Shown here: one piece after another, positions 1 to 10,724 of the stretch | Numbering within the stretch: the first letter of the stretch is position 1 | How the letters are laid out: every line of letters begins with the position of its first letter | DNA from: Eonycteris spelaea | Taxonomy: Eukaryota; Chordata; Mammalia; Chiroptera; Pteropodidae | Length of the DNA stretch: 64,000 bases | Assembly: GCA_003508835.1 (NCBI GenBank) | Contig: PUFA01000105.1 | Location: forward strand, 5,890,001-5,954,000 | Direction: 5' to 3' | Translations under genes and position numbers: made by a program | The notes under the pieces: generated by a model | Databases searched by the model: none | What the model was told of the DNA's origin: nothing | Seen by the model: only the letters and a program-made list of their open reading frames with translations

Positions 1-1114
1 TAACGGGGAATTGGCGAATTCTTCTTTAGGGTCTTTTCTTATTAGCTTGTATGTTGCGGAGGAACGGACGCCATGAATTAGAGAAGAACAGAAAGATGCT
101 GAGGGCCAGATATCACAGTGAGCATTGGTTTGGCAGCTACACTACCAGCGGTCGACAGGATTAAAATGTAAATTTTTTTTTTTCGATTCATTTAGCTCAC
201 ATGAAGTATTTGAGAAATTCCGAATCTCCACAAACTGATTTTCGACTTGCAGGAGACACGCGATGGAAGAGAGTTTTAGCTCCAATGACAAAACAAAAGT
301 TCCCTTTCAGGTCCCTGACAGCAACTCCTCCAAAATCCTTTCTGGGATTAATGAATACGAAGGCACAGAAATGGTGGAGCCGCGGGAATTTAAAACGCAG
401 TGACTACACAGTGCCATACACAGACACCTTACTGCTGAACGGTACACCTGAACCTTACTGGACTTCGGTAACCAACGCTACCCGAATAAAAATAAAAAAT
501 AAAACAGGGGGAAGAAAAAAAAACATCAGGACCCATTTAAACACTCCTGCAACGATCGTGTCCTAGAAATGAGAAGAGAGGACTATGAAGTACATCACTC
601 TTTCGCATGGGCCATGGACAGCAGTTTAACTAAGAACAACCTGCAGTGTGATAATAGAGTTAGGTCGACTTCCGGACCAATTTCAGGGAAAGGGAGGCTC
701 AAGAAACTGGGCATATACATTCTGGGGGGCTTCTGCAGGCAGCGTTGTTGTAGTAGTGAGAGCATTGATCTTAGAGTCAAATGGCCCAGATTTTAACTCA
801 TATTTTGCAGCCGACATGCTGGCTAGCCTTTGGCAATTTATTAATCTCTCTGAGGCACTCTAATTTCTGGGTTCAAGTTTATTACTAGGATTGTGATCTT
901 AACCGACAAAGCTCTGAAGTTAAGTTCTCTAACCTGTTGGCTAGAAATAATAACAATATTTGTCACGCTACCCCCATAGGTGGTTGTTTGGGATCTTAGA
1001 AGATAAAATACGACAAAATTTCTTAGATTGTAATGTGATATGCAGATGGTAGTTATTATTTGTGTGTTCTCACATATCAATGGAAGGCTGTAACAGACAC
1101 ATCTGACTGACAGT

Positions 1115-1335
1115 TCAGCTCTGCACTGTGCAATGTGGTACCTACTAACCACGTGTAGCCATTAGGCACTTGAAAAGCGGCTAGTCCAAGTTGCTATGAG
1201 CTGGAAGTACACACGGGACTTTAAGACTGAGTATGAAAAAATGTAAAATAGCACATTAATTTTTTTTAAGATTCATTGTATGTTTAAACACCACTTTGGA
1301 TGTATAAAGTTAAATGCACCTCATCAAAATTTTTT
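1115..1335. mobile_element. hAT-Charlie-type MER element, decayed
   Basis: The stretch includes CACGTGTAGCCATTAGGCAC, then GGCTAGTCCAAGTTG and CTTTAAGACTGAGTATGAAA. These match my memory of a common mammalian non-autonomous hAT-Charlie repeat of the MER3/MER33 sort. The exact family is uncertain. Confidence 0.6.
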
Positions 1336-2664
1336 TTAAATGCAATGACTAAACTTGCCACTCCACAAAAACTAACCCCACCACACCCAAGACAAATCCG
1401 TTCACAGATTGAAGAAGAAAAGGAAAACACCTGAAAACACTAAGAAACACATACTTAATACAATTCAGTAAGTAGTGGTTAATTAACATGGGAGGAAAGA
1501 GGTGTTTTCCTGAAAAGGTAAAAATCCTAAACAAAATAATGTGGCAATCAGCTCAATTCTCCCCAAAAGGCTGACATTATAACCACTGAACATATTTGTA
1601 CTAACTATATATAGATTCGAGCTCTGACAAAGCTACCAAAGACCAATTGTATGTATACTACAAATTGCTTCTCCTTTCTCATTTAACATTAATTAATCTA
1701 TCTAAACCAAAAACAGCACAGGGGACTACAGAACTGCTCTCAACGTCACACGACCATCGTGACATGGTACCTTCGCAAGTCGACTGGGAATTTTAATATA
1801 AATAAATGCACTTTTGCCTGCCTAAATCCAGACGCTCCTCAACTCTTCCAAAGTATGGAATGCTGTGATACCACATTATCATGACAGGTTAAGAAATCCC
1901 AATGTATTGAGCATAATAACATGATCAATCAGACATTTCATATTAGATTCCAAAATCTACATATTAGGATATTAAAGTTTAAGGAAAAATCGTATAAGGA
2001 AAAAAAAATCTTAAAAATCAAGAAAATTATATTCGGTACCTTGGGGGGTTTTTTCCCCCCAGGAACTAGGAAATGTCCATTCTTGTCGTTTGCCACGATG
2101 CCCTGATGAGCGCAGTTTGCCTCACTGAGCAGCTGGAAAAACCTGTGCACAGAGTCGCCGGCTCGCCCAGCAGGGTCTGCTGGTGGATGGACCTTTGCCG
2201 TCCATCTCCACTGTGTGACGCAGGGTCTGACCATCGCAAGCCTGGGCTGCTCTCTCTCCTCCAAACCACACGCTTCCGCGCTCCAGCGGAGACACCCCCA
2301 TCCCCAATCACTCCCCTGGCTCCAAGTCCACCGAGCCACGGTCCGCATGTATCTCCCCACAATCACGTGTGCTACTTATATAACAGCGGGTCAGTCCAAC
2401 GACCCTTCGTGTCTCCTATTCCATTGGTGGGCGAATTCCTACTTCCCCCCAAGACTCAAGCCACGCCCCCCTGGGAAGTCCCCAGCCTCTTCGGTGTGGA
2501 CCGAAGACAAGTGGTACAGCACTGATGAATCACATCCCACTTACAGGATACAAGGGACTGATGGATGGATTACTTGAGGGACATGTCTCATTCACCTTTG
2601 AATTCCTAAGGCTTGAGAAATAATGGGCATTTTGTTAAAAATGCACTGTGATGGAAACTAGATT

Positions 2665-2785
2665 AGACATTGCACTAAATAGTAAATATTCTTTCTTTTA
2701 CTTAATCCCCCAAAACAACCTCAGGAAGCTGTTATCCTCATTTTCCAGGTGAGGAAACTGCTACCAAAAATGGGGTAAGAAGAAG
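2665..2785 (-). mobile_element. MIR SINE fragment
   Basis: Contains TTATCCTCATTTTCCAGGTG followed by AGGAAACTG, the diagnostic core of an inverted MIR. Confidence 0.8.
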
Positions 2786-3568
2786 GAATAGTCCATAAAG
2801 CACAGGTATCAAGGAACGCCTGCCGGTGTCCACATTTCCACATGTCTTTAGACTGAAGTTACTTCGGGTCATTACAACTCCTTTTCACTACCTATAAAAC
2901 TTACCAAATAAACAAGGGAAAAAAAGTAAGTTTTCAAATGAGTCAAAAAGCAGCCATCTTTCTGGGTTTGTAAAGGTTCTTTTAGCTCTACTTCAGAGTT
3001 CATTTGTATTTGAGGCATATGCCACTACTACTTTATGTAAGGTTACTTCACGTGACTTGAATTTCAAGCATCCCCAAAGGCAGACCTTACTGTGACCATT
3101 TAACTCACCCCAAAATCCACCCAGACCGTTTTCTGCAGGTCAACGGTAAAATTTTTAAAAGAATAAGAAGACACAATGAGTTTTCTCATGAAGCAAAGAA
3201 AATCTGATGTCAGGAACTGAGCTTTGAAGTGATAGCAGAGCCTACCTTTCCTATTAAATGGCAAAACCGTGATCGGAGGGCATAGCTGGTTTTTGGTTTT
3301 TTGTAAGTTTTCTCTTGAGAGGAAAAATTGACAACAGTTGGCTACTCGGTAGTCCTTCCTTCTTTTATTTTACTTTTTAACTGCTCCGTAAAAGCCCAAG
3401 GTCTGCGTTAATCCAGGCTCTACATACAGCCCTGCAGTTTGAGAGACTCATATTGAACCTCAGCCAAGATACACAAAGCTAATTATGGAACTCTTAATTA
3501 CTAAATTTTAAAAGGTTATTTGAAGGCAACTAAGTTTCCACCAGTATTGCAAAAGGATGCTATTTTTT

Positions 3569-3594
3569 TATCATAAATTTTGTATCATAAATTT
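3569..3594. repeat. Short direct repeat TATCATAAATTT x2
   Basis: Two 12-bp copies separated by 2 bp in an AT-rich part of intron 1; probably slippage. Confidence 0.85.
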
Positions 3595-6500
3595 AAGTCC
3601 TCACTTGTTCAAAGTCACATGCTAATCTGGTTTGAAATGAGTATTTCAGTTATAAATATGTTTTTTTATCTACAAATTCAAATATCATTGTTATGAAAGC
3701 TAAATACTTGTAGCTAAACAGACATTACTTGGTGAGATATGCTTTTCAAAACGGCACACAGATCATTTACTTGTGTTCTATGAACAAAAACGGCTTAAAA
3801 AGCAAATATGTATTACTAGGGCCCAAAAATGAGCTAAAATATACAATGTATAACTTGTCAAATGAAAATATGAAACTGCTTAGAAAAAAATGAGCAGAAG
3901 AAACTCAAATAGAAAACGACATTAGACACAATGCTACCAGATTTAAAAGTTAAATATTTACAGTAGCTACTCTTTTGTGCAGATTCTCAGCATTTGAAGT
4001 TTTCTAGGCTAAAGGTATTTTTCAGCCCTCTCATTATGACTCGAGATGTATCTACTGTGACTGCAAAGAACTCTCTTATACTGTTATGAACTCTCAGATG
4101 ACAAATTCATGAGTTAGCAACTAAATCAAAAGGTGCAACAGCCAAAAGAATCTTTTTCAATAGGGAAGAACAATGTAATGTTTTTAACTAGAAAGGGATA
4201 AGGCGGGGCCTTTTACACTTACCATTTTAGAAAATAACTTTCACAACTAGCTACGAGCACAATTACATTAGGTCTTTAAAGCAGAGGAAACAATTCTACA
4301 ATAGATGTTTCACCTGAAAAACTAAAAACATTATGCATTTCACCACTCTGCAGAAGCAATTTCAAAGGGTCTGAACTCAACAAGTTAATAAAATGGTTTA
4401 GAAAAATCATTTCATTGTTTCAAGCCTTGGGGGATAAAGCTGTTTGTAATTTATTTACGTGTTTTATTTCACTAAATTGCTTTGGTGACCAAGCTTCCCA
4501 TTTAAGTGATTAAGGACATAAACCCAAATAGTTTAATAAAGCAATTACTTAAGAGTCCTGTTTTTCAACAGAGGTGCACTGAAAAATGTCAATAGAACAT
4601 TTAGTGCTCATTATTTTCAAGAGGGTTTGTTATTTAGAACACAGCGCCCCATTGACTAGGGCTCGGCCAGGTTTCCAGACACACAATGGAACACGCACTG
4701 GATTAGAGACCACTTCTTTCCTCCTCTCAGAATATCACGTGAAACAACCACAGCCCCGAATATGCATGATTGGCTGAAAATTCAGGTGACAATGATATTT
4801 CCCCTTACCATTCCCCCTCTCTCATGGCATGCCTAAACAAAATGGGTTCCCATTTTCCAGGGGTGCATGAAAAGCTCCCCAATCTTCAAAGTCCCTGTGT
4901 TTACACTGGGGTTCTCTCCACCCTCAGAGTCTCTTCTGGCTGACTTCTTAGGTTACACTAGCATCACAATGACTTCTGGGCAACTGACTGACCTAAATAC
5001 AAAACTATGCCCTCACAGAGTGTGGGGGAGAAACTGGGCTGCTGGAGGAGGAGGGGGCCGAGAAACTAAATTTAACAAAAAAATATTTCTGTATTTTCCT
5101 CTACTCTTTTCTTTTAAAGCATCTTCCTTTTCCCTGCAATGGGAATCACACAAACTTCTTTACCAAGTCCATCCTGAGAAACGGAAGGAAGTATGACAGC
5201 AGAACTTTCCTAGTTCACATCCTTCTGTTCATGATATCAACCTTATTCAGCGTTTGCTTTTCTTATATTACAAAACTCTCACCCCCAAGCTTTCATGAAA
5301 AAGATAGTGCAGAAAAACTCCCAACCCTTATATTATTAACACAGCGCTCCATATAAAAAGCACCTTCCACCAAGACACATTTTTTTACTGTGACTTGAGT
5401 AGATTTCAAACTTTCGGATTATTTTTGACAGGCCGGGCGAAGATGGAAAAACATTCACATTTAAACCTACTTTCTCTTTAAAACGACAATAAATAAACGT
5501 GAAGGCTTGCATTAGTAATGACCAAGTGAACATCAAAGTTAGCAGGGCTGACGCTGGAGAATGTACAAAATGTTTGGTAGCTTTCTCTCTGTTTACTTTT
5601 TCTGTGAAGGCTGCGGGGAGGGGGGGGGGGACTTGCTGCTTTCACACTGTCAATGAAGCAAGCTTTCCTCATGTGGCCTTAGGAGTAACTGGCCCATTTT
5701 ATGACTCAAGCCAAGTTCTATGCTGGGTCCGTTTTTACTCCATTCTACGCCACTGGCTCGGGAACAGGAAAGTTTAACAGCTCATTTATTTGGCACACAG
5801 CCACACGCTGTCACAGGGGAGGTTTTGTCTCTTCCAGTCTGGTGTGGCGGACCCCTCCCCCGCCCCACTGTGGGTTCCCAGTCGCTGCTGCTGCTGTTCT
5901 AATAAATCCACCAAAGACATCGCCACTTCCCTCCCTCCCTACATTTCCACTGAAGGCCTCTGATGTCATCCTCTGACCTGTCTTGCTAGGTTCTACTATT
6001 CTCGCATGTGCGATTTCACTTGGCACTTCAAAAACTGAAAGATTTCACTGAAATTTACTTCACCGTCACACTGACAGCGGGAACGTGCATTTCCAGATGC
6101 AGAAAAGGCTGACCCGAGGGGCAATTTTGAACCGAACGAACAGTACGGGAGGAAGGCACTCGAGAAGGAGCGCAATGCCACCCAAGGTCAAGAAGGAAGC
6201 CGAACGCTCCTTTTTTTTGATAAATTGATCCTTCAGAACAGGGACTTTCTGGAGTCACTGCACAATGAACGTTCTTGTAAAGTTATCACCTGTCTTCCAC
6301 ACGTTTGGTAAATACGTGGGATCTACGACTCCCCAGATGCACCGCTCCGTTCAAGAAAAATGAAAACTCAAAAACAGTACCAGGTGCCATTCCTGGGCCT
6401 TGTCCAAAGGCAGCCAGTGGAAGATTCTACTTGACTCTGCTCTCCTCACATGAAATAACAACAATCAATGACAGAGAAGGAGAGCACTTGGATTGGAACA

Positions 6501-7448
6501 GATGGCGCCCGACACCTAACAAGCCCCGCAACTCTTTCACGCGTTACATCCTAAATGTCTGAGGGTCCCCCGGATCGGGGAGAGCTTATCTGCCTTAAGA
6601 GGGTTGGCAGCAAGACTTCCTGTAGTCACCAAACCAACGCTTAGGAATATGCGTCATTATCCAGTCAGCAACTAAAAGCAAAAAAAAAAAAAAAATCAAA
6701 CCGCCACATTTTTATAAGATTTCCCCCTCTCTAGTCCAACTCGGACGACCAAATCCAACACCAGCAGCAAGTCCTCCAGTTAAAAGAAACAGACCTGAAG
6801 GTAAACGAACGTATAAAGGTTAACTTATCGAGTGTGTGGACATGGTTGTGCAACACCAAAGGAATCCGCAGGATGCCCTTGGGGGGGGGGGGACATTCAA
6901 ATGTGCCTGCTCCGCACTTACGTCTGCAATGTACACTGAAGGCTCTAACCCGGCTCCTCCACTTCTTCCCCTTCCATTGGAAAGCGGCGGCTCTTTTTTC
7001 AAAAGAGCAAAATAGGAAATGTACGAACACCCTTCCCGGAGCCATGCAAGTTTCCTCCAAGACCTTTTCAAACACCCCCGAACTCTAAAAAGCTAGACGG
7101 GGCCACGCGTTGGGGAGGAAAGGGGCTTGCGGCCAGGGGGGGGGGGCAGGCGAGGTGACACCCCACTCCCGAGACGCGGAGGGGTCGGTGTGCGGCTGGG
7201 GAACGGGATAATAAAAGCTCATCAGAAAATCCCCTCCTCTGCTGGGCACAGGGGGAGAAAGAAGGTCAATAATGAGGAAGGCGGCGAAAAGAAGATCCAG
7301 GAGAGGAAAACATAAATAAATAAACGCAGGATAGGCAGAGAGAGAGATGGAGACGGGCTGCCCCTGGAAGTTGGGAGGGGGGGTCCTCCTGGGAGAAGTG
7401 GGGTGCTCCGGGCGAACTGCACCGGGAAGGGGTCGGGACCAGGGGCAG

Positions 7449-7486
<38 letters not shown>

Positions 7487-7512
7487 GCGCACACGCACAC
7501 GCGCGCGCGCGC
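7449..7512. repeat. 64-bp alternating purine-pyrimidine tract (CA/CG)n
   Basis: Every dinucleotide from 7449 to 7512 is CA or CG type, giving an unbroken purine-pyrimidine alternation: a (CA) block, then mixed CG/CA, then (CG)6 nearest the gene. It lies in RAPGEF2 intron 1, starting 23 bp past the exon 1 splice donor. Such sequence readily forms left-handed Z-DNA under negative supercoiling. Confidence 0.95.
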
Positions 7513-7535
7513 CGCCCGGCCCCGGCGGGTCTCAC

Positions 7536-7604
7536 CTGGGCGGTCCGCTCCGCGGGGTTCTTCATCACCGCCTGGCGGAAGCTGTTATCCACGTAGGACG
7601 CCAT
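7536..7604 (-). CDS. RAPGEF2: RAPGEF2 first coding exon (partial gene)
   Basis: This exon encodes the N-terminus of RAPGEF2 (PDZ-GEF1), a guanine nucleotide exchange factor that activates Rap1/Rap2 at membranes and acts in adhesion, neuronal migration and MAPK signalling. The minus strand has an ATG at 7604 and 23 codons beginning MASYVDNSFRQAVMKN. These match my memory of the long-isoform N-terminus, which precedes the cyclic-nucleotide-binding-like domain. The exon ends in CAG followed by GTGAG at 7535-7531, a consensus splice donor, in phase 0. The cNMP-like, RasGEF-N, PDZ, RA and RasGEF domains are encoded by exons outside the window. Residue 22 reads Ala where I recall Pro in human; I cannot verify that. 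The sequence before the ATG is extremely GC-rich and has no in-frame stop for over 360 codons, so the start was chosen by homology rather than by an upstream stop. The related gene RAPGEF6 has a different N-terminus, so I prefer RAPGEF2. Confidence 0.9.
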
Positions 7605-7703
7605 CTCCCCCCGCGGGCGCCCTCGCCCGCCTCCTCCCGGCCCAGCGCGGCCGCCGCCTCCGCCCTGCGCGCTCCGCCCGCCCGGGGCCGAGGAGCCAAA
7701 CCG

Positions 7704-7724
7704 CGGCGGCGGCGGCGGCGGCGG
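7704..7724 (-). repeat. (CCG)7 trinucleotide repeat in RAPGEF2 5' UTR
   Basis: Seven perfect CGG units on the plus strand read as CCG in the predicted RAPGEF2 transcript, about 100 nt before the start codon. In the open frame that runs into the main ORF they would encode a proline run. Confidence 0.9.
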
Positions 7725-7950
7725 GGGGCGCGCGGGGCGGCGGCGGCCGAGCCCCGGCGGGAGCGCGAGGCCGCGCGGGGGCGCTGCGGCGCGATCGGCG
7801 CCCGGGCGCCTCCTCCTCTCCGGCTCCTCCTCGCCGGCGGGCCGGGCCGGGCTCCCCGCGCCCGCGCCCCTCGGGGGCAGCGGCGGCTCGTCCGGGCCCC
7901 GCGGGCCTGAGTTATTTTTGGGGGGTGTGAGGGGGGGGAAAGCGCGGGCT

Positions 7951-7966
7951 GCGCGCGCGCGCGCGC
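7951..7966. repeat. (GC)8 dinucleotide repeat in CpG island
   Basis: Eight perfect GC units inside the predicted 5' UTR region, a second short Z-DNA-prone tract. Confidence 0.9.
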
Positions 7967-8016
7967 GGCGCCCCCTCCTCTCCGCGGCTCGCGCCGCCGC
8001 CGGCGGGAACGCGGGC

Positions 8017-8133
8017 TCAGGGCCGGGCGCGGCGAGGTCCGGTCGCCGTCCGCGCCGCCGCTGGTCGCCTCCTGCGCTCGGCCGAGCCCCGCGATCGCGG
8101 CTGCAGCGCCTCCGGCCGCCCGGCCGCCCCCAT
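8017..8133 (-). other. uORF 2 in RAPGEF2 5' leader, weak context
   Basis: A second upstream ATG at 8133-8131 opens 38 codons, rich in Arg, Ala and Pro, and stops at 8017. It has G at +4 but C at -3, so it is expected to be leaky. These two are the only upstream ATGs I found on the minus strand between 8389 and the main start at 7604. Confidence 0.4.
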
Positions 8134-8341
8134 CGGCGGCAGCGCTCGCGCGCGGCCGCGCCCGGCAACTTCGTCCCAGGTCCGCGCGGGGCGCGGGGCG
8201 CGGGGAGCCCAGACGCGCACGCCGAGGGCCGAGGACAGCCGCGCGCGCCCCTCGCACAGAGTGTTCGCCGAGCGGCGACTCCCCTCCTCTTCCTCCGCCT
8301 CTTCCTCCCGCGGCGCCTTCTCCGGCCGCCCGAGCCGCTCC

Positions 8342-8389
8342 TCAGGGAGGAGGCGGCCTCCGGGGCTTGTTGCTTTGTGCTGCAACCAT
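8342..8389 (-). other. uORF 1 in RAPGEF2 5' leader, strong Kozak
   Basis: On the minus strand an ATG at 8389-8387 sits in CACCATGG, an optimal Kozak context with A at -3 and G at +4. It opens a 15-codon frame (MVAAQSNKPRRPPPP) that stops at 8342. It is in a different frame from the main RAPGEF2 ATG and ends over 700 nt before it. If transcription starts upstream of 8389, ribosomes would be expected to translate it and main-ORF translation would be reduced. Whether it lies inside the transcript depends on the true start site, which is not visible. Confidence 0.4.
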
Positions 8390-8540
8390 GGTGAGGAGTG
8401 AGTGACAGGAAGCGGGGCGAATCGGCGGGCGCTGCGTCATCGAGGGGGCGGGGCCGCCTCGGCGCGCGGCCCCCCCCTGCGCGGCCCCCGCCCGCCCGCC
8501 GGCCGCGCCCTCGCGCCGCAGCCGCACCTTTGCCGGCCGC

Positions 8541-8549
8541 CAGGTGAGC
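8541..8549 (+). promoter_or_regulatory. Consensus splice donor on plus strand of CpG island
   Basis: CAG|GTGAGC on the plus strand, pointing away from RAPGEF2 at the upstream edge of its CpG island. Divergent non-coding transcripts are common at such promoters, and this could end their first exon. No transcript can be shown from sequence alone. Confidence 0.25.
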
Positions 8550-8988
8550 CCCGCGTTCGCGCCGCCCGGGGGGTTGCGGCGCCCCGGGATGAGCTGCCCA
8601 GAGCCCCGCACAGCCCGGCCCCGGGAAGGCGGCGCGAGTCTCGGCGTCCCGGCTACATGCCGGGCGCTCGTGTCGCACCCAGGGTTGGGCTCCTGGCTGG
8701 TTCATTGGCGATCGGTCCTCTGAGGATTTATTTTGTTTATTTGCAACTTGCTGCAGGGAAAGCGTTTCTCTCTCTCCAGCCTTACCGTGCTCACTCTGGC
8801 ACCATCAGACACACAAATGACCACGAAATTAAGGAGCTGGAAACGTGCCAGTTGCGACACTAGACCCCGGACCAGCCCCAAACACGCAGACACGCCACAT
8901 TTAAAGGGGATCAGCCTTCCGCGAAACCCGGACGGCAAGTTTTGTGACATGATCAGAGAGATTGACAGATCTGACTTTGTACGAGGCA

Positions 8989-9018
8989 GAGCAAACATCC
9001 TTAGAGCAAACATCCTTA
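8989..9018. repeat. Perfect 15-bp tandem duplication
   Basis: GAGCAAACATCCTTA occurs twice with no gap, about 300 bp beyond the CpG island. Confidence 0.95.
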
Positions 9019-9744
9019 TCCGGACCCCACAGTTCCAAGCCGTCCTCACTCGGTGCAGAGAGCGCTAAAATGTCGCCCTTTAAGATGCTCCCACCCCCGC
9101 TGCTTCGTTTCCCCCTCCCTTTCCCTTTCTGAGCCAGGTCGAGGTGTGTAAGGTCAGCCAAGCACCAGAAACAGATCTGCTGTTCTGGTCCCAGGGTTTT
9201 ATTTTTATCCGCCTCCCCCTCACCCTCCCCCCATCCCCAACAAGTTCGTGTTTTGATGTCCGTGTGGAGGCTATACTGAGAAGAGGATTGTTACTTTTAT
9301 GACCTAGTATAGTGAACTTTTTAAATTTTTCAAACATACTTTGTTAACCTCTAGTTTATTTTAGACACTTGGAATGGGTTGTGAGCAAACATTTTGGGGT
9401 CCTTAAGTCACCTGTGTGGCATCAGACAGATCGCATGGCTTCTTCGAGAAGGGACTGTGCAAACGTGTGAAAGTGGATCTGAATTATAAATTGTATCTCT
9501 AGATCCTTTATGTGACTTGCTGAAGCTGCTTCCCCATATTTCTCTGGCACCCCTCAGGTGAGCCCCAGCATCAAATTCTCTATGACATACGCCACCGCAC
9601 TGAAAGCAAACAACGTGAATGAGTGCCAATACAGTGCTGCGAACGGTGAGGAAATAAAAATTCAAATCCAATGAAGTGAAAAAATATACCTGACATCTCC
9701 ATCTGGTGTCTAAAAGGCATCTCAGAACTATCAAGTGCAAACCA

Positions 9745-10106
9745 GGCTCTGTCCAGACCTCTGCCCCAAACGTGCCCTACCCACAGCTTTCCCCATTCCG
9801 GTGAATGCCGTCTATACCCTTCCAACTGCCCACGTGAAACCCTTTGGAGTTGTTCATGACTCTTTCTTCTCTTCCACCCCAGTAGGGTCAGTCAACCTGT
9901 CAGCTCAACTTCAAAGTATCATATCTGGACTCTAACCTCTCTGCCTACCACCTCTACTACCATGACCCTGGTCCAAGGGTCCAAGCCAGCACCATCTTTT
10001 GCCTGCACTTTGCAATAACCACCCACTGGGTCGCCTTTCCTCTGCCTTACCTCCAGTAAAAGTAGATTTTTTTTCACTCCAGCTCAAGTCACTCCTCTGC
10101 TATAAC

Positions 10107-10139
<33 letters not shown>

Positions 10140-10650
10140 TTTTTAATTTAAAAATCCATTAGGTCCCCACTTCATTTAAGGTAAAAGCCAAAGTCCTTAC
10201 CATGGCCTAAATGATCTATGGACCTGATCTCCCCCACCCCAAACCTTATCTCTCTGACCTCTTTACCACTCTGTTCCTTACTCATTTTTACAATCCAGTT
10301 GGCCTTCATGCCGTTTCTGAAACATAATAAGCGAACTCCAGTCTCACCGCCTTTCCGTTTGCTGTTGCCTCTGCCCCCAGAATTATCCCCCCACTCTCTC
10401 AGAACATCACAAAACAAAACAAAATCTAGACTATTGTTCTCTCGCCTCCTTCCTGTCTTCATTCAAATGTCATTTTCCTGTAACTTCTTTTCCTTACCAC
10501 CATCTAACATATTATCTATTTTACCTATTTATTTTATTTATTGTTTGTCTCCCTCTACTGTAATGTATGCTTCTGAAGTCAATGATAGTTGTTCCTTTTG
10601 TTCACTGCTCTTTCCCTTGACAGGATGTAAATGAATTAATGACTATAGTG
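9745..10650 (+). mobile_element. L2 LINE 3' region
   Basis: Diagnostic L2 phrases appear in order: GTAAAAGCCAAAGTCCTTAC, ATGGCCTAAATGATCTATGG, CACCATCTAACATATTATCT, and ACTGTAATGTATGCTTC near the end. An (AAT)n tract interrupts it at 10106-10139. Confidence 0.85.
10106..10139. repeat. (AAT)n microsatellite
   Basis: About eleven AAT units within the L2 copy. Confidence 0.95.
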
Positions 10651-10724
10651 TTATTTTGTATGTGTATGAGATTGTTACATACATCTATCTCCCCTGTGTC
10701 CCTGACGGGGTAGGGGAGGCTGGG

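Larger units (their letters stand above)
1..7535 (-). other. RAPGEF2: RAPGEF2 intron 1 (5' part)
   Basis: This is the part of intron 1 next to exon 1; its acceptor lies outside the window. It contains a hAT-type element near 1.1-1.3 kb and a MIR near 2.7 kb, and is otherwise old unique-looking DNA. The alternative RAPGEF2 start exon that I recall (MKPLAIP...) was not found here. Between 2.1 and 2.5 kb and between 5.5 and 7.4 kb the sequence is more GC-rich, with poly-G runs at about 5620, 6883 and 7137. Open frames here have no coding character that I recognise. Confidence 0.8.
7605..8690 (-). promoter_or_regulatory. RAPGEF2: RAPGEF2 CpG-island promoter and 5' UTR
   Basis: This stretch is very GC- and CpG-rich, ends sharply near 8690, and covers the region just upstream of the RAPGEF2 ATG. 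It has GC boxes (GGGCGGGG around 8447) and, next to them on the minus strand, a CRE/ATF-like GATGACGCAG near 8432-8441. There is no obvious TATA box, as usual for a broad housekeeping-type promoter. I infer that transcription starts somewhere around 8200-8440 and runs leftward, but no single start site can be read from the sequence. The 5' UTR would then carry one or two uORFs and a CCG repeat, listed separately. Confidence 0.8.

Noticed and set aside
2073..2525. 150-codon plus-strand open frame in RAPGEF2 intron 1
   Set aside because: Opposite-strand frames of similar length overlap it and no family is recognised.
7347..8394. Plus-strand Arg/Ala/Pro-rich open frames in the CpG island
   Set aside because: Antisense by-products of GC-rich DNA; composition is low complexity and no homology is recognised.
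7266..8705. 479-codon minus-strand open frame over the CpG island as a gene
   Set aside because: Only its 23-codon stretch from 7604 to 7536 is supported. The rest is 5' UTR/promoter and reads on into intron 1 past a consensus splice donor; GC richness removes stops.
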